From Megalobrama amblycephala (lineage: Eukaryota > Chordata > Actinopteri > Cypriniformes > Xenocyprididae): a stretch of DNA of 64,000 nt. The stretch covers positions 5,774,547 through 5,838,546 of the forward strand of contig NC_063050.1 of NCBI RefSeq assembly GCF_018812025.1, written 5' to 3'. Shown here piece by piece: positions 57,150 to 64,000 of this stretch. The position numbers were made by a program, and so were the translations under genes. The notes under the pieces are model-generated. The model was not told where the DNA came from, searched no databases, and saw nothing but the letters and a program-made list of their open reading frames with translations. Position 1 is the first letter of the stretch; the number at the start of each line of letters is the position of its first letter.

Positions 57150-58330
57150 ATGTAACCTGTTACACTTTTCAATAAAAGCTGATAAGTCACATGAAATACA
57201 GGCCTGAATAAATATTGACATACCATGAACAGAGACTCTGGTCAGTTTGAAATAAATTTATTTTAAGGAAAATACATTAACACTGCGGGCAGTTTTTGCT
57301 GCAAGTAAAGTGCAGTGTTGCTAGAAAAGTGGTTTTAAAGGTATTTCAGAATAGTACACAAACATCAAAGTCTGCCATCAAGAGTCATTAACTTGGGATT
57401 TTTTTTTCAAAGCAAAATTTAAATGCTAGTAGCAAAATTAATAGCCCACCCTTGGTAACTGGGCTGTCATAATTAAAAGTTATGGTGATGTGTCATAATA
57501 GCGTCATGATGCAGCAGTGTTTAAATTAGTATGACAGAACACGTTGTCAACTATTGCATTTTTTTCATTGATGCCAACTTTATTATAATAAGCAATTTGT
57601 AATCTAAAGTATTAAAAGAATGTTTATAGGCATAAACAAGCACAAAAATCACTCAGTTCATCGCGATCTCACAAAGTTCTGTCAATGAATCAATGAACCT
57701 GTCTACGCTGTAGTGGCGGCACTACACAAAAACCTAAGGTATGGCATGATTCCTTCTGGCCATACAGCAATGACATTCCCAAGTAATCATATTATATCTA
57801 AACAAAATGTGGACAAAAAGTCCACGGACATGCAAAGACTTAACAACATGAAATAAATGCAAATTCTGAAACAGCCCTAAGCCTAGATGGTGTCCTAACC
57901 AAACACGACACATCACAGAAAAAGAAAATGTATCTTTTCCATGTTTTTTGTAGCCTACTAACTAGCCGCAACAGCAATTCACAACATTTCTATTCTACAA
58001 ACAGTTTCTATTCTGCAGCGTTACATTTTTTTTTAGAAAATGTCAGATGGTTTCTCTAGATAAGACTCTTATTCCTCGTCTGGGATCATGTAGAGCTCTT
58101 TGAAGCTGAACTGAAACTGACATTTGGACCTTCAACCCGTTGAACCCTACAGTGGTGTTAATAGTAGCTCCAAATGTAGACTTGAGAAAGTCAAGAATGA
58201 GAGAAAAAGAAACTGGGCAAGAGTGTATTTAATATTTAAATATGCACGATTTAGCAACCATTGTTTTTCTTTTGAATTTATTGCATTATCACATTAAAGG
58301 TGGAAAATGTTCAGTCATGATTTATCGAGT
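57150..58330. other. Intergenic stretch with foldback fragment
   Basis: Positions 58040-58160 match one arm of the foldback element at 49.1-49.9 kb (TCTCTAGATAAGACTCTTAT). CTGTTACACTTTTCAATAAA at 57155 is the counterpart of the upstream blocks at 5147 and 20479. No gene is seen. Confidence 0.4.
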
Positions 58331-58643
58331 TTATCTTTAAAATCCATCAGTGTGTCATAATCGATCTTCTCACTGAAGCTGATCGTCTGTGAATCGACGC
58401 GGAAGTATTTAGTATTTACTTTAAATGTGCACATTTCACCTTTGTATAATGCAGATTGTAAATAATCTGTAGCCTAAATTAATCTCAACTAAAAGCAGAA
58501 TCCCTAGAGCTCGATATCATCCTGAAGATGAATTTGTGCACTTTGCGTTATGACTAAAATGCCTTAAAAGATCGACACGACAGCAACGAGAATGCAAAAA
58601 CATTGAACAATAATACGACATGACATCAAAAGCAAATAACTTA

Positions 58644-58780
58644 ACTTACATTGAAGTGTAGTATTTATGACAGTTTATAAGTCTTCAAAATGCATTTTCG
58701 CATTTTTCCTTTCGAGTTTACTTTCGGTCGAAACACAAGTAGCCACAAAGTGAAGAATGCGCATGCTCAGTGGCATCGAG
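58644..58780 (-). promoter_or_regulatory. Conserved distal first exon / promoter block of NLR locus C
   Basis: A GTAAGT donor (58649..58644) follows AATACTACACTTCAAT. Seventy bases upstream, TCGACCGAAAGT (58731..58720) keeps the GAAAGT half of the ISRE seen in locus B. The block extends to 58390 as alignable sequence with locus B. Confidence 0.45.
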
Positions 58781-59171
58781 GCTGCAAAAGAGTGGATCAT
58801 TTTGTGATGCAATTGGTTCCGTTAGTCTATGAAATGGGCAGAAATCATCTTACAACAGGACTCGCGTGTGATTCATGAGACAAAAAAATGTCAGAAATGT
58901 AAAGTTAGCAACACTAGACCTGATATAGCTGCAGTGGCGAGCACAGGGGGCGAGGGGGCGAGCACTGCCCCTCTGATCGAAAGTGAAAGTGCCCCGCGCT
59001 CCCGTTTCTCCCGCCTCCAGAACGCGATTTCTACCGAGGGGAAGCGCTTCATTTCCACAATGTGTTTCTTAGGTCTTCGAAGGGTGCAGCGTTTGGATTG
59101 GGACACCCTTCGGCTGAATCCCAAATGGCACACTTCTGCACTTTCGATCTTGTGGAGGTTGCCAACTTCTG

Positions 59172-59270
59172 GAAAGAAAAATAAGGGACAATCGTGGTTC
59201 TTTATAGGAAAATAAGGGACAATCGTGGTTCTTTATAGGAAAATAAGGGACAGAATAGGGGACACTCAAA
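59172..59270 (+). repeat. 31-bp minisatellite, about three units
   Basis: The unit GGAAAATAAGGGACAATCGT-GGTTCTTTATA repeats with few changes; the last copy degenerates into GGAAAATAAGGGACAGAATA. Confidence 0.8.
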
Positions 59271-60049
59271 ATATGTGTACTGTATGGTGACCGGGAGGAG
59301 ACATGTTCGGTTCACTTAGTTTTTTTACTTGGCCACAAGATATTAATTCGTGGAAACGTGATAATAACTCGTAACTTAACTTAATGTATAACTTAACTGT
59401 GTAAACAACCTGCGTGACCATGGCAACCTGGAATAATCAGAAATGGATAAGACTATAATAATATTTATTTTTAATTTAGAAAAAGAACGGAATTAAGAAA
59501 TTATTACATTAACATAGTGCATAGTCTATTATATTGCGCGTGATGTTGTTTAGACAGCATTCGAGTGAAGTTTATCAATAAATGTTTAAATGTTGTACAT
59601 TTTAATCCCATCCAACAGTCTTTTAAATCCATTCATTGATCGTTTATTTTTTATTTAATATTTTTATATTATTAGTCACATTTGAACATATATTTGCTTT
59701 ATTTTCCCCTTAATTTCCCATATCTCTTTATCTAATTAACATTCTGTATTTTGTTACTGAAAGTTTGTTTTCTGTAAATACTGTAAATGACCGATGAGCC
59801 AATGGCTCAGTGAGGCCTGCATAGCCAGCAATGACATTTCCTCTCTCAAGATCCATTAATGTACTAAAAACATATTTAAATCAGGTCATGTGAGTACAGT
59901 GGTTCAATACTAATATTATAAAGCCATGAGAATATTTTTGGTACGCCAAAAACACAAAATTACGACTTATTTAGTGATGGCCGATTTCAAAACACTGCTT
60001 CAGGAAGCTTCGGAGCGTTATGAATCATTTGTGTCGAATCAGCTGTTCA

Positions 60050-60461
60050 GAGCGCCAAAGTCACGTGATTTCAGCAGTTTGGCGGTTTGACACACGATCT
60101 GAATCATGATTCGACAGTAGTGCATGCAGTGTGTGGCGTCTGGTCTGAGCACTGGCAGGCTGACCCCTACCCCTTCAACCTCTGCAGCAATGCTGGCAGC
60201 ACTCATTCGTCTATTTCCCAAACTCAACCTCTGGATATGATGCTGAGCACGTGCACTCAACTTCTTTGCTCGATCATGGCGAGGCCTGTTCTGAGTGGAA
60301 CCTGTCCTGTTAAACAAATTTAACACACCTGCTCCCCATTCACACCTGAGACCTTGTAACACTAACGAGTCAGTGTTTCTTCAGTGTTGTCACATGAAAA
60401 GATATAATCAAATATTTACAAAAATGTGAGGGGTGTACTCACTTCTGTGAGATACTGTATG
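60050..60461 (-). pseudogene. Truncated Tc1-like transposon with transposase N-terminus
   Basis: The minus-strand end reads ACAGTATCTCACAGAAGTGA followed by GTACACCCCTCACATTTTTG, a Tc1-type terminal repeat. The frame below it contains NRPRHDRAKKLSARAQHHIQ and RLSLGNRRMSAASIAAEVEG, the DNA-binding paired-like region of fish Tc1 transposases. The DDE catalytic part is absent, and the frame ends at TAA near 60039. Confidence 0.8.
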
Positions 60462-60726
60462 TTTAGTAGAACAGATCTGACCATCATAAGGTTTCTAATA
60501 GTGACCATTCATGATTCTCATAATTAGCATTGTGATCTAAATGGTGACTTCCCTGATTGGATCCTGCTTCGGGATTGTAGGTAGCGTAGTTTTTTACCTG
60601 TGTTTTTGGTCATTAAAATATGTGGTTTTTATTATTATTTTAACATAGAAATCACAATGGCAGATTTTACATGAGCATATAGGTTAAATGTATGCATGTA
60701 TATGTTACTGCAAAATTAATACCGTT

Positions 60727-60840
60727 AAAGGGTTAGTTCACCCAAAAATGAAAATTCTGTCATTAATAACTCACCCTCATGTCGTTCCACACCCGTAAGA
60801 CCTTTGTTCATCTTCGGAACACAAATTAAGATATTTGTTT
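60727..60840 (+). repeat. Common cyprinid TTCACCCAAAAATGAAAATT repeat
   Basis: GGGTTAGTTCACCCAAAAAT followed by TCACCCTCATGTCGTTCCA and CTTTGTTCATCTTCGGAACA is a very frequent fish interspersed repeat. Its class is not resolved here. Confidence 0.65.
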
Positions 60841-60899
60841 TAACTCATTTGTAATATTATAATAGAACAAGAAAAAAAACTATATTGGTATATCAGGGT

Positions 60900-61920
60900 T
60901 TTTATCATTAACTAAAACTAAAACTAGCTAAAACTACTAAAACATTTCTGTTGATGGAAAACAGCTGAAATAAAATAAAGTATGATAAAATATAAGTAGT
61001 TGAAAATTTTTAACTAAACAGAAATTAAAAATTTTGCCTTGGCCATAAACTAAATTATATTTAAGTTGAAGAACTAAAATTATTAACTGGTAATAAATAA
61101 AAACTACACCTGAAATAAATAAATTAAACCTAAATAGCAATATTTAAAAACAACAAAATCTAATAAAATGACAGAGAACATAATTAAGTACTAAAAATTA
61201 AACTAAAATGAACATAAAAAATAAACGTTCTTTCAAAACTATGATAAAACTAAAATAACATTAGTATATTATTAATTCTACAACAACACAAACAATACAT
61301 TTTTGTTTATTAATTAATTATTTAATAAATAATTGCTGTAAACAATAAATAATATATTTTAAATCTGTACATTTATGTTAATAATTATTACAATACACCT
61401 GTAAGTAAATTTGCTGTTTGTAAGTTCAAAAGAATGCTGTTAATTAAAAACCAAAACTAAAATGATTAAAACTAAACTAAAAATAAACACCTACATACAA
61501 TTTTTATTTAAATATAAAAACTAATTAATAATACTAAAATATAAAGAATACTATAAAACTGAAATTCAGTTGAAAATTGAAAATAATATATTATTCCTTC
61601 TGTAAACAAATTATATATGTATATTTGTTTTAATAAGTATTACACTTCTCTTTAAGTGAATTTGTCTGTAAGTTTAACTATGAAAGTGACATAAATCAAA
61701 TCTTTATTCTATTTTCACTAAATCATCTGAATAACTTAAAGGTTCATAAAAAGTTACACTAAAATTACATGAACTAAATTGAAAAAAGAACTCATTAATA
61801 TTGATTTTTAATTTAAGAAGTAATAAACAGTACAACAATTTCAGAAGAATACTAAAACTGAAATTCAGTTGAAAAAATGGAATTAATATAAAATTAAAAA
61901 CGGATGTAAAAATCATTTCT
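60900..61920. repeat. Degenerate AAACTAAAA-rich tract
   Basis: This is a long AT-rich low-complexity region of recurring ACTAAAACT/TAAAACTAAAAT words. No coding sequence is seen. Confidence 0.55.
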
Positions 61921-62616
61921 ATAATAAGAGCTCTTCACAGTGTGCAGTAATTACATAAAATGACACTGAGATCACTGCATTTATTTACATTCAGAAAGTC
62001 TTTTTGCTCTGTCTTCAGATCAGTGTAATGATCAAAATAAGCACACACACTATTTTCACTGTGACGGTCTCGAGCTCTCAGTGTGTTCTGAATGTGCTGT
62101 CAGTGTAAAATATTGATTTTAAAAGAGCCGTCTGGAGACGCAGCGGTCTGATCCTTTCATCTGAAGCCTGTCTGACTTACGCTCTCTCTAGAGTTCATGT
62201 TCCTCTGTGTTTCTATCAGCTCAATGATGACAACAACTTTCATAACTACAACAGTGACAGATAGAGACTCTACTGGACTCCTTTCTCTAGAGTTTTTCAC
62301 AGCATCATATTTAGACTATATTTAGACAGAATATGAGATATTTCAATATAAGCCTCATCTGTCAGCACATCATGATCTGCTTCTCCTCTGAAACAGTGAA
62401 ATGCAGTTCATTGCAGTGCTGTGGATGTTTTCCAGGTGCCGCTGGAGGTCAAACGTGTGCAAAAGCTCCTGGAGACTCAAACTGTGCTGCAACTCCAGAC
62501 TAAACCATGACTTGATCGAGCAACATTAGAAGAAATGTGACGAATCTCACATTCTGCTTCTAAAGCATCCAGAACGCTCAGCTGCTTTCATGGGAAGAGC
62601 ATCACTGGACTCTTAT

Positions 62617-62976
62617 TTTCTACTCTTTGTTGAAATGATTTATTCACTCCAGCTGAATAATGTTGAATCTGACAGATGTTGTCGAGGCTTCGTTCAGGCG
62701 GCCTGATGTTGGAGGAAGACTGAGACTGTTGTAGAGACATGAAGCTCAGAGAACATATTCTGCACTGCTAAATATCTGTGCTTCAGCATTATTATACAAC
62801 AAATCAGATTTCAGCTGTCTTCTATCAGGAGAAATAAAGGAAAGGATCATAAGGACACTGAAATAGTGCTAATGACATAGAAGTGGCACAACTTACCCAA
62901 CATTAAGGCTAAAGTATGTATGGGGAATTTGAATTTATAATAAATAAATAAATATTAGGGTTTTTTTGTACATTCT
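62617..62976. repeat. Duplicated 350-bp intergenic segment, copy 2
   Basis: This is the counterpart of 8176-8526. It extends into ATTAGGGTTTTTTTGTACATTC, where copy 1 is replaced by LINE sequence. A small insertion (AGATTTC) near 62807 distinguishes the two. Confidence 0.75.
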
Positions 62977-63084
62977 CTCATGACAGTCTTGTAAGAAACC
63001 CCCCAAATGGAATCCAACGGCCTGGGCGAAGGTTAACACGTGTATGTCTTTTCAGCGCCCCTGTGAAGTTCACTTAATTACTCT

Positions 63085-63308
63085 TAAGGGGCTCGCACAC
63101 CGGACGCGAAGCTCAGCGCCGCGCAGCACCGTGACATGTCTTAAAATTCAAACGCATTGTTTTCTATTGTTTTCTGGGCGCCGCGGACAGGCGCCGAATG
63201 TCGCCGCCGGTGTGCGTACACTCATAGAAAACAATGCGTTCGAATTTTAAAGACATGTCGCGGCGCTGAGCGGCTCTGAGCTTCATGTCCGGTGTGCGAG
63301 CCCCTTTA
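63085..63308. mobile_element. GC-rich 224-bp palindromic MITE
   Basis: The left arm AAGGGGCTCGCACACCGGAC and the right arm GTCCGGTGTGCGAGCCCCTT are exact reverse complements over 20 bp. The inner arms (CATGTCTTAAAATTCAAACG; CGTTCGAATTTTAAAGACAT) continue the hairpin to a G/C-rich loop. Confidence 0.75.
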
Positions 63309-63309
63309 G

Positions 63310-64000
63310 ATTGTTTTTCCAATTAGAAATTAATCATTGGTTATGTATTAATTTAGATATTTGATTATTCTAGGTATCCCATACTTTAAATTATTCGTTC
63401 ATTACGGACCCATATCGCTTAGAGTTACACGCCCCGGGTTTGCACGGATCTCACGACACAAATTTGTCAGTTCTGATTTTTAGTCAGAGGGTGCAGAGTT
63501 TACTAATGCATTTGAGTCGAACTGCCACATACTTGTTCATACAAAAACACAGTTTTCTTAGTCACGATACTGCAACTTGCTAAGCCAGTGATAGATAGAA
63601 ATCAAAGAGTCCCATGATGTGCTTACATGCTCCTTTCAGGGGCCTTTAGTTTGAATCTATCCTTGTCATGAGCCAGGTTTGATTTTCTCCTCTTTTCCTT
63701 TGTTTTTTTCCCTCTGCCATCATTGCCTATTGAACTCAGCTGCTTGTTATTATTACTGTTAATTTCTCTGCTATTTCTTCTGCTGTTTTCCGCGTCTCTT
63801 TGTCGGATAATTCGTTACCTTATGTTGGCGTTGTCTCTCTACCTTCCTTCAGAGATCCGTAACCTCTGTTTGTGTGTGTGCATCCCAGTCTTAGTCACAG
63901 TCCCAGTAGCCGCCTTGTGATCCACCCTGCTGAAGCTCTCGCATCTTCAGACCTGGTTTCGTCCATCTGCCAGGCATTGTTCTCTCCATCTACACCCGAG
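63310..64000. other. Window end, no gene recognised
   Basis: The stretch has mixed composition. Pyrimidine-rich text from 63680 onward (TTTTCTCCTCTTTTCC) could be retroelement 5' sequence, but nothing decisive is visible before the window ends. Confidence 0.3.

Noticed and set aside
58829..59215. 128-codon plus-strand frame
   Set aside because: It spans a GC-rich repeat and the start of a minisatellite and has no recognisable motif.

Overview
The window looks like teleost nuclear DNA, most probably cyprinid-like. The host genes are fish-specific NLRC3-like immune receptor genes (FISNA-NACHT exon, 174-bp ribonuclease-inhibitor-type LRR exons, C-terminal PRY-SPRY/B30.2 exon). The background is dense with fish transposable elements: CR1/L2-type LINEs ending in TTGAC repeats, Ty3/Gypsy pieces, hAT, Tc1 and piggyBac-like elements, and many palindromic MITEs. 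The species call is an inference from family resemblance; no search was run.

Three NLR loci lie on the minus strand. Locus A (about 0.5-6.3 kb) keeps a first coding exon and a FISNA-NACHT exon broken by a 13-bp deletion, an in-frame stop and a 1-bp deletion; its LRR end lies outside the window. Locus B (about 15.6-22.7 kb) has a first coding exon, a 47-bp linker exon and an intact B30.2 exon, with no NACHT or LRR exon seen between them. The exon phases let the pieces join in frame into a small protein of roughly 250 residues. Locus C (about 31.9-58.7 kb) is the most complete: three 126-bp N-terminal repeat exons, an open 1.9-kb FISNA-NACHT exon, six LRR exons, the linker exon and B30.2. Its ancestral start codon has become AAG and that first exon looks split.

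The three loci share an upstream block ending in a conserved splice donor. An ISRE/IRF-like GAAA element sits 66-71 bp from that donor (perfect in B, partial in A and C). This suggests interferon-type control through a distal non-coding first exon.

Mobile DNA fills most of the rest. A CR1/L2 LINE at about 9.9-15.0 kb has both ORFs open, with a zinc-finger plus SGNH-esterase ORF1 and an endonuclease-RT ORF2. A 5'-truncated, internally deleted relative lies just before it at 8.5-9.4 kb. A 3'-truncated Ty3/Gypsy element with LTR, SCAN-like Gag and protease lies upstream of locus A. Other items are a hAT element with a perfect 8-bp target duplication (26.95-28.71 kb), a 600-bp TTAA-flanked element whose empty site is visible in locus B, several long foldback elements, a 278-bp tandem duplication, and a 350-bp segment found at both 8.2 and 62.6 kb. 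Long stretches (42.4-46.3, 57.2-62.6 and 63.3-64 kb) hold no host gene that I can support.
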